A stretch of DNA of 64,000 bases from Halisarca cf. caerulea (Eukaryota > Porifera > Demospongiae > Chondrillida > Halisarcidae). Each line of letters opens with the position of its first letter. The first letter of the stretch is position 1. The position numbers were made by a program, and so were the translations under genes. This document shows positions 14,969 to 29,399 of this stretch, one piece after another. Below the pieces are notes generated by a model. That model saw only the letters and a program-made list of their open reading frames with translations, made no database searches and was not told where the DNA came from. Location: positions 26,001-90,000 of the forward strand of contig CAUJGJ010000143.1 of NCBI GenBank assembly GCA_963170055.1. Direction: 5' to 3'.

Positions 14969-17900
14969 CTTAACTACTTTGGGCGTATTTCTGTAGTGTT
15001 GGGTATGCTGGTGCTAATACCAATATTTGGCACTAGCACCACGCACATTCCCAGTGGACACACATGAAATTTCTTAACTACTGTGGGCGTATTTGTGTAA
15101 TGTGGGATATGTTGGTGCTAATACCAATATTTGGCACTAGCACCACGCACATTCCCAGTGGACACACATGACCTTTCTGAAGTGCTGTGGGCGTATTTGT
15201 GTAGTGCTGGATATGCTGGTGCTTGTACCAATACTTGGCACTAGCACCACGCACATTCCCAGTGGACACACATGAAGTTTCTTAACTACTGTGGGCGTAT
15301 TTGTGTAATGTTGGATATGCTGGTGCTAATACCAATATTTGGCACTAGAACCACGCACATTCCCAGTGGACACACATGACCTTTCTGAAGTGCTGTGGGC
15401 GTATTTGTGTAGTGTTGGACATGCTGGTGCTAATACCAATATTTGGCACTAGCACCACGCACATTCCCAGTGGACACACATGAAGTTTCTTAACTACTGT
15501 GGGCGTATTTGTGTAATGTTGGATATGCTGGTGCTAATACCAATATTTGGCACTAGAACCACGCACATTCCCAGTGGACACACATGACCTTTCTGAAGTG
15601 CTGTGGGCGTATTTGTGTAGTGTTGGATATGCTGGTGCTAATACCAATATTTGGCACTAGCACAACGCACATTCAAAGTGTACACACATTACCTTTCTGA
15701 AGTGCTGTGGGCGTATTTGTGTAGTGTTGGATATGCTGGTGCTAATACCAATATTTGGCACTAGCACCACGCACATTCCCAGTGGACACACATTACCTTT
15801 CTGAAGTGCAGTGGGCGTATTTGTGTAGTGTTGGATATGCTGGTGCTAATACCAATATTTGGCACTATCACCACGCACATTCCCAGTTGATACTCATGAC
15901 TTTTCTGAAGTGCTGTGGGCGTATTTGTGTAGTGTTGGATATGCTGGTGCTAATACCAATATTTTGAACTAGCACCACGCACATTCCCAGTGAACACACA
16001 TGGAGTTTCTTAACTACTGAGGGCGTATTTGTGTAGTGTTGGATATGCTGGTGCTAATACCAATATTTGGCACTAGCACCACGCACATTCCCAGTGGACA
16101 CACATGAAGTTTCTAAACTACTGTGGGCGTATTTGTGTAATGTGGGATATGCTGGTGCTAATACCAATATTTGGCACTAGCACAACGCACATTCCCAGTG
16201 GACACACATGAAGTTTCTTAAATACAGTGGGCGTATATGTGTAATGTGGGATATGTTGGTGCTAATACCAATATTTGGCACTAGCACCACGCACATTCCC
16301 AGTGGACACACATGACCTTTCTGAAGTGCTGTGGGCGTATTTGTGTAGTGTTGGATATGGTGGTGCTAATACCAATATTTGGCACTAGCACCACGCACAT
16401 TCCCAGTGGACACACATTACTTTTCTGAAGTACTGTGGGCGTATTTGTGTAGTGTTGGATATGCTGGTGCTAATACCAATATTTGGCACTATCACCACGC
16501 ACATTCTCAGTGGAAACTCATGACCTTTCGGAAGTGCTGTGGGCATATTTGTGTAGTGTTGGATATGCTGGTGCTAATACCAATATTTGGCACTAGCACC
16601 ACGCACATTCCCAGTGAACACGCAGTGAGTTTCTTAACTATGTGGGCGTATTTGTGTAGTGTTGGATATGCTGGTGCTAATACCAATATTTGGCACTAGC
16701 ACCAAGCACATTCCCAGTGGACACACATTAAATTTCTGAAGTGCTGTGGGCGTATTTGTGTAGTGTTGGATATGCTGGTGCTAATACCAATATTTTGAAC
16801 TAGCACCACGCACATTCCCAGTGAACACACATGGAGTTTCTTAACTACTGAGGGCGTATTTGTGTAGTGTTGGATATGCTGGTGCTAATACCAATATTTG
16901 GCACTAGCACCACGCACATTCCCAGTGGACACACATGAAGTTTCTAAACTACTGTGGGCGTATTTGTGTAATGTGGGATATGCTGGTGCTAATACCAATA
17001 TTTGGCACTAGCACCACGCACATTCCCAGTGGACACACATGAAGTTTCTTAACTACTTTGGGCGTATTTGTGTAGTGTTGGGTATGCTGGTGCTAATACC
17101 AATATTTGGCACTAGCACCACGCACATTCCCAGTGGACACACATGAAATTTCTTAACTACTGTGGGCGTATTTGTGTAGTGTTGGATATGCTGGTGCTAA
17201 TACCAATATTTGGCACTAGCACCACGCACATTCCCAGTGGACACACATGAAGTTTCTTAAATACAGTGGGCGTATATGTGTAATGTGGGATATGTTGGTG
17301 CTAATACCAATATTTGGCACTAGCACCACGCACATTCCCAGTGGACACACATGACCTTTCTGAAGTGCTGTGGGCGTATTTGTGTAGTGTTGGATATGGT
17401 GGTGCTAATACCAATATTTGGCACTAGCACCACGCACATTCCCAGTGGACACACATTACTTTTCTGAAGTACTGTGGGCGTATTTGTGTAGTGTTTGATA
17501 TGCTGGTGCTAATACCAATATTTGGCACTATCACCACGCACATTCTCAGTGGACACTCATGACCTTTCGGAAGTGCTGTGGGCATATTTGTGTAGTGTTG
17601 GATATGCTGGTGCTAATACCAATATTTGGCACTAGCACCACGCACATTCCCAGTGAACACGCAGTAAGTTTCTTAACTACTGTGGGCGTATTTGTGTAGT
17701 GTTGGATATGCTGGTGCTAATACCAATATTTGGCACTAGCACCAAGCACATTCCCAGTGGACACACATTAAATTTCTGAAGTGCTGTGGGCGTATTTGTG
17801 TAGTGTTGGATATGCTGGTGCTAATACCATTATTTGGCACTAGCACCATGCACATTCCCAGTTACAGACATGAAGTTTCTGAAGTGCTGTGGGCGTATTT

Positions 17901-20900
17901 GTGTAGTGCTGGATATGCTGGTGCTAGTACCAATACTTGGCACTAGCACCACGCACATTCCCAGTGGACACACATGAAGTTTCTTAACTACTGTGGGCGT
18001 ATTTGTGTAATGTTGGATATGCTGGTGCTAATACCAATATTTGGCACTAGAACCACGCACATTCCAAGTGGACACACATGACCTTTCTGAAGTGCTGTGG
18101 GCGTATTTGTGTAAAGTTGGATATGCTGGTGCTAATACCAATATTTGGCACTAGCACAACGCACATTCAAAGTGTACACACATTACCTTTCTGAAGTGCT
18201 GTGGGCGTATTTGTGTAGTGTTGGATATGCTGGTGCTAATACCAATATTTGGCACTAGCACCATGCACATTCCCAGTGGACACACATTACCTTTCTGAAG
18301 TGCAGTGGGCGTATTTGTGTAGTGTTGGATATGCTGGAGCTAATACCAATATTTGGCACTAACACCACGCACATTCCCAGTTGATACTCATGATTTTTCT
18401 GAAGTGCTGTGGGCGTATTTGTGTAGTGTTGGATATGCTGGTGCTAATACCAATATTTTGAACTAGCACCACGCACATTCCCAGTGAACACACATGGAGT
18501 TTCTTAACTACTGAGGGCGTATTTGTGTAGTGTTGGATATGCTGGTGCTAATACCAATATTTGGCACTAGCACCAAGCACATTCCCAGTGGACACACATG
18601 AAGTTTCTAAACTACTGTGGGCGTATTTGTGTAATGTGGGATATGCTGGTGCTAATACCAATATTTGGCACTAGCACCACGCACATTCCCAGTGGACACA
18701 CATGAAGTTTCTTAACAACTTTGGGCGTATTTCTGTAGTGTTGGGTATGCTGGTGCTAATACCAATATTTGGCACTAGCACCACGCACATTCCCAGTGGA
18801 CACACATGAAATTTCTTAACTACTGTGGGCGTATTTGTGTTGTGTTGGATATGCTGGTGCTAATACCAATATTTGGCACTAGCACCACGCACATTCCCAG
18901 TGGACACACATGAAGTTTCTTAAATACAGTGGGCGTATATGTGTAATGTGGGATATGTTGGTGCTAATACCAATATTTGGCACTAACACCACGCACATTC
19001 CCAGTGGACACACATGACCTTTCTGAAGTGCTGTGGGCGTATTTGTGTAGTGTTGGATATGGTGGTGCTAATACCAATATTTGGCACTAGCACCACGCAC
19101 ATTCCCAGTGGAATCACATTACTTTTCTGAAGTGCTGTGGGCGTATTTGTGTAGTGTTGGATATGCTGGTGCAAATACCAATATTTGGCACTATCACCAC
19201 GCACATTCTCAGTGGACACTCATGACCTTTCGGAAGTGCTGTGGGCATATTTGTGTAGTGTTGGATATGCTGGTGCTAATACCAATATTTGGCACTAGCA
19301 CCACGCACATTCCCAGTGAACACGCAGTGAGTTTCTTAACTACTGTGGGCGTATTTGTGTAGTGTTGGATATGCTGGTGCTAATACCAATATTTGGCACT
19401 AGCACCAAGCACATTCCCAGTGGACACACATGAAGTTTCTAAACTACTGTGGGCGTATTTGTGTAATGTGGGATATGCTGGTGCTAATACCAATATTTGG
19501 CACTAGCACCACGCACATTCCCAGTGGACACACATGAAGTTTCTTAACTACTTTGGGCGTATTTGTGTAGTGTTGGGTATGCTGGTGCTAACACCAATAT
19601 TTGTCACTAGCACCATGTACATTCCCAGTGGACACACATGAAGTTTCTTAACTACTGTGGGCGTATTTGTGTAGTGTTGTATATGCTGGTGCTAATACCA
19701 ATATTTGGCACTAGCACCACGCACATTCCCAGTGGACACACATGAAGTTTCTTAAATACATTGGGCGTATTTGTGTAATGTGGGATATGTTGGTGCTAAT
19801 ACCAATATTTGGCACTAGCACCACGCACATTCCCAGTGGACACACATGAAGTTACTTAACTACTTTGGGCGTATTTCTGTAGTGTTGGGTATGCTGGTGC
19901 TAATACCAATATTTGGCACTAGAACCACGCTCATTCCCAGTGGACACACATGAAATTTCTTAACTACTGTGGGCGTATTTGTGTAGTGTTGGATATGCTG
20001 GTGCTAATACCAATATTTGGCACTAGCACCAAGCACATTCCCAGTGGACACACATGAAGTTTCTTAACTACTTTGGGCGTATTTCTGTAGTGTTGGGTAT
20101 GCTGGTGCTAACACCAATATTTGTCACTAGCACCATGTACATTCCCAGTGGACACACATGAAGTTTCTAAACTACTGTGGGCGTATTTGTGTAGTGTTGT
20201 ATATGCTGGTGCTAATACCAATATTTGGCACTAGCACCACGCACATTCCCAGTGGACACACATGAAGTTTCTTAACTACTGTGGGCGTATGTGTGTAATG
20301 TGGGATATGCTGGTGCTAATACCAATATTTGGCACTAGCACCACGCACATTCCCAGTGGATACACATGACCTTTCTAATGTGCTGCGGGCGTATTGGTGT
20401 AGTGTTGGATATACTGGTGCTAATACCAATATTAGGCACTAGAACCACGCACATTCCCAGTGGACAAACATGAAGTTTCTGAAGTGCTGTGGGCGTATTT
20501 TTGTAGTGTTGGATATGCTGGTGCTAATACCAATATTTGGCACTAGCACCACGCACATTCCCAGTGGACACACATGACCTTTCTGAAGTGCTGTGGGCGT
20601 TATTGTGTAGTGTTGGATATGCTGGTACTTACACCAATACTTGGCACTAGCACCACGCACATTCCCAGTGAACACACATGGAGTTTCTTAACGACTGTGG
20701 GCGTATTTGTGTAGTGTTGGATATGCTGGTGCTAATACCAATATTTGGCACTAGCACCAAGCACATTCCCAGTGGACACTCATGACTTTTCTGAAGTGCT
20801 GTGGGTGTATTTGTGTAGTGTTGTATATGCTGGTGCTAATACCAATATTTGGCACTAGCACCACGCACATTCCCAGTGGACACACATGAAGTTTCTTAAC

Positions 20901-21830
20901 TACTGTGGGCGTATGTGTGTAATGTGGGATATGCTGGTGCTAATACCATTATTTGGCACTAGCACCACGCACATTCCCAGTGGATACACATGACCTTTCT
21001 AAAGTGCTGTGGGCGTATTGGTGTAGTGTTGGATATACTGGTGCTAATACCAATAATAGGCACTAGAACCACGCACATTCCCAGTGGACAAACATGAAGT
21101 TTCTGAAGTGCTGTGGGCGTATTTTTGTAGTGTTGGATATGCTGGTGCTAATACCAATATTTGGCACTAGCACCACGCACATTCCCAGTGGACACACATG
21201 ACCTTTCTGAAGTTCTGTGGGCGTTATTGTGTAGTGTTGGATATGCTGGTACTTACACCAATACTTGGCACTAGCACCACGCACATTCCCTGTGAACACA
21301 CATGGAGTTTCTTAACGACTGTGGGCGTATTTGTGTAGTGTTGGATATGCTGGTGCTAATACCAATATTTGGCACTAGCACCAAGCACATTCCCAGTGGA
21401 CACTCATGACTTTTCTGAAGTGCTGTGGGTGTATTTGTGTAGTGTTGGATATGCTGGTGCTAATACCAATATTTGGCAGTAGCACCACGCACATTCCCAG
21501 TGGACACACATGACCTTTCTGAAGTACTGTTGGCGTATTTGTGTAGTCTGTGATATGGTGGTGCTAATACCAATATTTGGCACTAGCACCACGCACATTC
21601 CATGTGGACACACATGAAGTTTCTTAACTACTGTGGGCGTATTTGTGTAGTGTTGGATATGCTTGTGCTAATAACAATATTTGGCACTAGCACCACTGCA
21701 CATTCCGTGTGGACACACATGAAGTTTCTTAACTACTGTGGGCGTATTTGTGTAATGTTGGATATGCTGGTACTAATACGAATATTTGGCACTAGCACCA
21801 CGCACATTCCCAGTGGACACACATGACCTT
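14969..21830 (+). repeat. Long higher-order block, copy 2
   Basis: This is the second copy of the block at 1-7,280. One monomer is missing at its left end, leaving a hybrid unit near 15,066-15,118. Two more are missing opposite 1,345-1,552. The block ends near 21,830, where the sequence after CACACATGACCTTTC differs from copy 1. Confidence 0.85.
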
Positions 21831-23331
21831 TCAGAAGTACTGTGGGCGTATTTGTGTAGTGTTGGATATGCTGGTGCTAATACCAATACTTGGCACTAGC
21901 ACCACGCACATTCCCAGAGGACAAACATTAAATTTCTGAAGTGCTGTGGGCGTATTTGTGTAGTGTTGGATATGCCGGTGCTAATACCAATATTTGGCAC
22001 TAGCACCATGCACATTCCCAGTTACAGACATGAAGTTTCTGAAGTGCTGTGGGCGTATTTGTGTAGTGTTGGATATGCTGGTACTAGTACCAATACTTGG
22101 CACTAGCACCACGCACATTCCCAGTGGACACACATGAAGTTTCTTAACTACTGTGGGAGTATTTGTGTAATGTTGGATATGCTGGTGCTAATACCAATAT
22201 TTGGCACTAGAACCACGCACATTCCCAGTGGACACACATGACCTTTCTGAAGTGCTGTGGGCGTATTTGTGTAGTGTTGGATATGCTGGTGCTAATACCA
22301 ATATTTGGCACTAGCACCACGCACATTCAAAGTGGACACACATTACCTGTCTGGAGTGCTGTGGGCGTATTTGTGTAGTGTTGGATAGACTGGTGCTAAT
22401 ACCAATATTTGGCACTAGCACCACGCACATTCCCAGTGGACACACATTACCTTTCTGAAGTGCTGTGGGCGTATTTGTGTAGTGTTGGATATGCTGGTGT
22501 TAATACCAATATTTGGCACTAGCACCACGCACATTCCCAGTTGATACTCATGACTTTTCTGAAGTGCTGTGGGCGTATTTGTGTAGTGTTGGATATGCTG
22601 GTGCTAATACCAATATTTTGAAGTAGCACCACGCACATTCCCAGTGGACACACATGAAGTTTCTTAACTACTTTGGGCGTATTTCTGTAGTGTTGGGTAT
22701 GCTGGTGTTAATACCAATATTTGGCACTAGCACCACGCACATTCCCAGTGGACACATATGAAGTTTCTTAACTACTGTGGGCGTATGTGTGTAATGTGGG
22801 ATATGCTGGTGCTAATACCAATATTTGGCACTAGCACCACGCACATTCCCAGTGGACACACATGACCTTTCTGAAGTGCTGTGGGCGTATTTGTGTAGTG
22901 TTGGATATGTTGGTGCTAATACCAATATTTGGCACTAGAACCACGCACATTCCCAGTGGACAAACATGAAGTTTCTGAAGTGCTGTGGGCGTATTTTTGT
23001 AGTGTTGGATATGCTGGTGTTAATACCAATATTTGGCACTAGCACCACGCACATTCCCAGTGGACACACATGACCTTTCTGAAGTGCTGTGGGCGTTATT
23101 GTGTAGTGTTGGATATGCTGGTACTAACACCAATACTTGGCACTAGCACCACGCACATTCCCAGTGAACACACATGGAGTTTCTTAACGACTGTGGGCGT
23201 ATTTGTGTAGTGTTGGATATGCTGGTGCTAATACCAATATTTGGCACTAGAACCAAGCACATTCCCAGTGGACACTCATGACTTTTCTGAAGTGCTGTGG
23301 GTGTATTTGTGTAGTGTTGGATATGCTGGTG
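20940..23331 (+). repeat. 3,119-bp-offset block, copy 1
   Basis: About 2.39 kb that recurs at 24,059-26,450, offset by 3,119 bp (30 monomers less one base). I noticed only a handful of substitutions, for example near 20,948, 21,213, 21,548 and 21,673. It overlaps the right end of the long 14.5-kb-offset block. Confidence 0.9.
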
Positions 23332-24058
23332 CAAATGCCAATATTTGGCACTAGCACCACGCACATTCCCAGTGGAAAAACATGAAGTTTCTAAACTACT
23401 GTGGGCGTATTTGTGTAATTTTGGATATGGTGGATCTAATACCAATATTTGGCACTAGCACCACGCACATTCCCAGTGGACTCACATTACTTTTCTGAAG
23501 TGCTTTGGGCGTATTTGTGTAGTGTTGGATATGCTGGTGCTAATACCAATATTTGGCAGTAGCACCATGCACATTCCCAGTGGACACACATGAAGTTTCT
23601 TATCTACTGTGGGCGTATTTGTGTAGTTTTTGATATGCTGGTGCTAATACCAATATTTGACACTAGAACCACGCACAATTCCAGTGGACTCACATGAAGT
23701 TTCTGATGTACTGTGGGCATATTTTTGTAGTGTAGGGAAAGAAGGTGCTAATACCAATATTTGCCACTAGCACCACGCACATTCCCAGTAGACACACATG
23801 ACTTTTTAGAAGTGCTGTGGGCGTATTTGTGTAGTGTTGGATATGCTGGTGATAATACCAATATTTGGCACTAGCACCACGCACATTCCCAGTGGACACA
23901 CATGATGTTTCTGAAGTGCTGTGGGCGTATTTTTTAATGTTTGATATGCTGGTGCTAATACCAATATTTGGCACTAGCACTACGCACATTCCCAGTGGAC
24001 ACACATGAAGTTTCTTAACAACTGTGGGCCAATTTGTTTAATGTTGCATATGCTGGTG

Positions 24059-26450
24059 CTAATACCAATATTTGGCACTAGCACCACGCACATTCCCAGT
24101 GGATACACATGACCTTTCTAAAGTGCTGTGGGCGTATTGGTGTAGTGTTGGATATACTGGTGCTAATACCAATAATAGGCACTAGAACCACGCACATTCC
24201 CAGTGGACAAACATGAAGTTTCTGAAGTGCTGTGGGCGTATTTTTGTAGTGTTGGATATGCTGGTGCTAATACCAATATTTGGCACTAGCACCACGCACA
24301 TTCCCAGTGGACACACATGACCTTTCTGAAGTGCTGTGGGCGTTATTGTGTAGTGTTGGATATGCTGGTACTTACACCAATACTTGGCACTAGCACCACG
24401 CACATTCCCTGTGAACACACATGGAGTTTCTTAACGACTGTGGGCGTATTTGTGTAGTGTTGGATATGCTGGTGCTAATACCAATATTTGGCACTAGCAC
24501 CAAGCACATTCCCAGTGGACACTCATGACTTTTCTGAAGTGCTGTGGGTGTATTTGTGTAGTGTTGGATATGCTGGTGCTAATACCAATATTTGGCAGTA
24601 GCACCACGCACATTCCCAGTGGACACACATGACCTTTCTGAAGTACTGTTGGCGTATTTGTGTAGTGTGTGATATGGTGGTGCTAATACCAATATTTGGC
24701 ACTAGCACCACGCACATTCCATGTGGACACACATGAAGTTTCTTAACTACTGTGGGCGTATTTGTGTAGTGTTGGATATGCTTGTGCTAATACCAATATT
24801 TGGCACTAGCACCACTGCACATTCCGTGTGGACACACATGAAGTTTCTTAACTACTGTGGGCGTATTTGTGTAATGTTGGATATGCTGGTACTAATACGA
24901 ATATTTGGCACTAGCACCACGCACATTCCCAGTGGACACACATGACCTTTCAGAAGTACTGTGGGCGTATTTGTGTAGTGTTGGATATGCTGGTGCTAAT
25001 ACCAATACTTGGCACTAGCACCACGCACATTCCCAGAGGACAAACATTAAATTTCTGAAGTGCTGTGGGCGTATTTGTGTAGTGTTGGATATGCCGGTGC
25101 TAATACCAATATTTGGCACTAGCACCATGCACATTCCCAGTTACAGACATGAAGTTTCTGAAGTGCTGTGGGCGTATTTGTGTAGTGTTGGATATGCTGG
25201 TACTAGTACCAATACTTGGCACTAGCACCACGCACATTCCCAGTGGACACACATGAAGTTTCTTAACTACTGTGGGAGTATTTGTGTAATGTTGGATATG
25301 CTGGTGCTAATACCAATATTTGGCACTAGAACCACGCACATTCCCAGTGGACACACATGACCTTTCTGAAGTGCTGTGGGCGTATTTGTGTAGTGTTGGA
25401 TATGCTGGTGCTAATACCAATATTTGGCACTAGCACCACGCACATTCAAAGTGGACACACATTACCTGTCTGGAGTGCTGTGGGCGTATTTGTGTAGTGT
25501 TGGATAGACTGGTGCTAATACCAATATTTGGCACTAGCACCACGCACATTCCCAGTGGACACACATTACCTTTCTGAAGTGCTGTGGGCGTATTTGTGTA
25601 GTGTTGGATATGCTGGTGTTAATACCAATATTTGGCACTAGCACCACGCACATTCCCAGTTGATACTCATGACTTTTCTGAAGTGCTGTGGGCGTATTTG
25701 TGTAGTGTTGGATATGCTGGTGCTAATACCAATATTTTGAAGTAGCACCACGCACATTCCCAGTGGACACACATGAAGTTTCTTAACTACTTTGGGCGTA
25801 TTTCTGTAGTGTTGGGTATGCTGGTGTTAATACCAATATTTGGCACTAGCACCACGCACATTCCCAGTGGACACATATGAAGTTTCTTAACTACTGTGGG
25901 CGTATGTGTGTAATGTGGGATATGCTGGTGCTAATACCAATATTTGGCACTAGCACCACGCACATTCCCAGTGGACACACATGACCTTTCTGAAGTGCTG
26001 TGGGCGTATTTGTGTAGTGTTGGATATGTTGGTGCTAATACCAATATTTGGCACTAGAACCACGCACATTCCCAGTGGACAAACATGAAGTTTCTGAAGT
26101 GCTGTGGGCGTATTTTTGTAGTGTTGGATATGCTGGTGTTAATACCAATATTTGGCACTAGCACCACGCACATTCCCAGTGGACACACATGACCTTTCTG
26201 AAGTGCTGTGGGCGTTATTGTGTAGTGTTGGATATGCTGGTACTAACACCAATACTTGGCACTAGCACCACGCACATTCCCAGTGAACACACATGGAGTT
26301 TCTTAACGACTGTGGGCGTATTTGTGTAGTGTTGGATATGCTGGTGCTAATACCAATATTTGGCACTAGAACCAAGCACATTCCCAGTGGACACTCATGA
26401 CTTTTCTGAAGTGCTGTGGGTGTATTTGTGTAGTGTTGGATATGCTGGTG
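24059..26450 (+). repeat. 3,119-bp-offset block, copy 2
   Basis: Nearly identical second copy of 20,940-23,331. The divergence point is the base after GATATGCTGGTGC at about 26,450, where this copy reads T and copy 1 reads A. The 700 bp between the copies (23,332-24,058) holds more diverged A1 monomers. Confidence 0.9.
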
Positions 26451-29399
26451 CTAATACCAATATTTGGCACTAGCACAAAGCACATTCCCAGTGGACACTC
26501 ATGACTTTTCTGAAGTGCTGTGGGTGTATTTGTGTAGTGTTGGATATGCTGGTGCTAATACCAATATTTGGCAGTAGCACCACGCACATTCCCAGTGGAC
26601 ACACATGACCTTTCTGAAGTACTGTTGGCGTATTTGTGTAGTGTTGGATATGCTGGTGCTAATAACAATATTTGGCACTAGCACCACTGCACATTCCGTG
26701 TGGACACACATGAAGTTTCTTAACTACTGTGGGCGTATTTGTGTAATGTTGGATATGCTGGTACTAATACGAATATTTGGCACTAGCACCACGCACATTC
26801 CCAGTGGACACACATGACCTTTCTGAAGTACTGTGGGCGTATTTGTGTAGTGTTGGATATGCTGGTGCTAATACCAATACTTGGCACTAGCACCACGCAC
26901 ATTCCCAGAGGACACACATTAAATTTCTGAAGTGCTGTGGGCGTATTTGTGTAGTGTTGGATATGCTGGTGCTAATACCAATATTTGGCACTAGCACCAT
27001 GCACATTCCCAGTTACAGACATGAAGTTTCTGAAGTGCTGTGGGCGTATTTGTGTAGTGTTGGATATGCTGGTACTAGTACCAATACTTGGCACTAGCAC
27101 CACGCACATTCCCAGTGGACACACATGAAGTTTCTTAACTACTGTGGGCGTATTTGTGTAATGTTGGATATGCTGGTGCTAATACCAATATTTGGCACTA
27201 GAACCACGCACATTCCCAGTGGACACACATGACCTTTCTGAAGTGCTGTGGGCGTATTTGTGTAGTGTTGGATATGCTGGTGCTAATACCAATATTTGGC
27301 ACTAGCACCACGCACATTCAAAGTGGACACACATTACCTTTCTGAAGTGCTGTGGGCGTATTTGTGTAGTGTTAGATATGCTGGTGCTAATACCAATATT
27401 TGGCACTAGCACCACGCACATTCCCAGTGGACACACATTACCTTTCTGAAGTGCTGTGGGCGTATTTGTGTAGTGTTGGATATGCTGGTGCTAATACCAA
27501 TATTTGGCACTAGCACCACGCACATTCCCAGTTGATACTCATGACTTTTCTGAAGTGCTGTGGGCGTATTTGTGTAGTGTTGGATATGCTGGTGCTAATA
27601 CCAATATTTTGAACTAGCACCACGCACATTCCCAGTGGACACACATGAAGTTTCTTAACTACTTTGGGCGTATTTCTGTAGTGTTGGGTATGCTGGTGCT
27701 AATACCAATATTTGGCACTAGCACCACGCACATTCCCAGCGGACACACATGAAGTTTCTTAAATACAGTGGGCGTATATGTGTAATGTGGGATATGTTGG
27801 TGCTAATACCAATATTTGGCACTAGCACTACGCACATTCCCAGTGGACACACATGACCTTTCTGAAGTGCTGTGGGCGTATTTGTGTAGTGTTGGATATG
27901 CTGGTGCTAATACCAAAATTTGGCACTAGCACCACGCACATTCCCAGTGGACACACATTACTTTTCTGAAGTGCTGTGGGCGTATTTGTGTAGTGTTGGA
28001 TATGCTGGTGCTAATACCAATATTTGGCACTATCACCACGCACATTTCCAGTGGACACACATGAAGTTTCATAAGTGTTAAGGGCGTATTTGTGTAGTGT
28101 TGGATATGCTGGTTCTAATACCAATATTTGGCACTAGCACCACGCACATTCCCAGTGAACACACATGAAGTTTCTAAACTACTGTGGGCGTATTTGTGTA
28201 ATGTGGGAAATGCTGGTGCTAATAAAAATATTTGGCACTAGCACCACGCACATTCCCAGTGGACACACATGAAGTTTCTTAACTACTTTAGGCGTATTTC
28301 TGTAGTTTTGGGTATGCTGGTGCTAACACCAATATTTGTCACTAGCACCATGTACATTCCCAGTGGACACACATGACTTTTCTGAAGTGCTGTGGGCGTA
28401 TTTGTGTAGTGTTGGATATGCTGGTGCTAATAACAATATTTGGCACTAGCACCACTGCACATTCCGTGTGGACACACATGAAGTTTCTTAACTAATGTGG
28501 GCGTATTTGTGTAATGTTGGATATGCTGGTACTAATACGAATATTTGGCACTAGCACCACGCACATTCCCAGTGGACACACATGACCTTTCTGAAGTACT
28601 GTGGGCGTATTTGTGTAGTGTTGGATATGCTGGTGCTAATACCAATACTTGGCACTAGCACCACGCACATTCCCAGAGGACACACATTAAATTTCTGAAG
28701 TGCTGTGGGCGTATTTGTGTAGTGTTGGATATGCCGGTGCTAATACCAATATTTGGCACTAGCACCATGCACATTCCCAGTTACAGACATGAAGTTTCTG
28801 AAGTGCTGTGGGCGTATTTGTGTAGTGTTGGATATGCTGGTACTAGTACCAATACTTGGCACTAGCACCACGCACATTCCCAGTGGACACACATGAAGTT
28901 TCTTAACTACTGTGGGCGTATTTGTGTAATGTTGTATATGCTGGTGCTAATACCAATATTTGGCAATAGAACCACGCACATTCCCAGTGGACACACATGA
29001 CCTTTCTGAAGTGCTGTGGGCGTATTTGTGTAGTGTTGGATATGCTGGTGCTAATACCAATATTTGGCACTAGCACCACGCACATTCAAAGTGTACACAC
29101 ATTACCTTTCTGAAGTGCTGTGGGCGTATTTGTGTAGTGTTGGATATGCTGGTGCTAATACCAATATTTGGCAGTAGCACCACGCACATTCCCAGTGGAC
29201 ACACATTACCTTTCTGAAGTGCTGTGGGCGTATTTGTGTAGTGTTGGATATGCTGGTGCTAATACCAATATTTGGCACTAGCACCACGCACATTCAAAGT
29301 GGACACACATTACCTTTCTGAAGTGCTGTGGGCGTATTTGTGTAGTGTTGGATATGCTGGTGCTAATACCAATATTTGGCACTAGCACCACGCACATTC

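Noticed and set aside
16379..16699. 106-codon open frame repeated in shorter form at 2,761, 4,424, 8,584, 11,286 and 19,081
   Set aside because: It is satellite A1 read through three monomers. The copies follow higher-order duplications, and the extra length here comes from a 2-bp deletion near 16,640.
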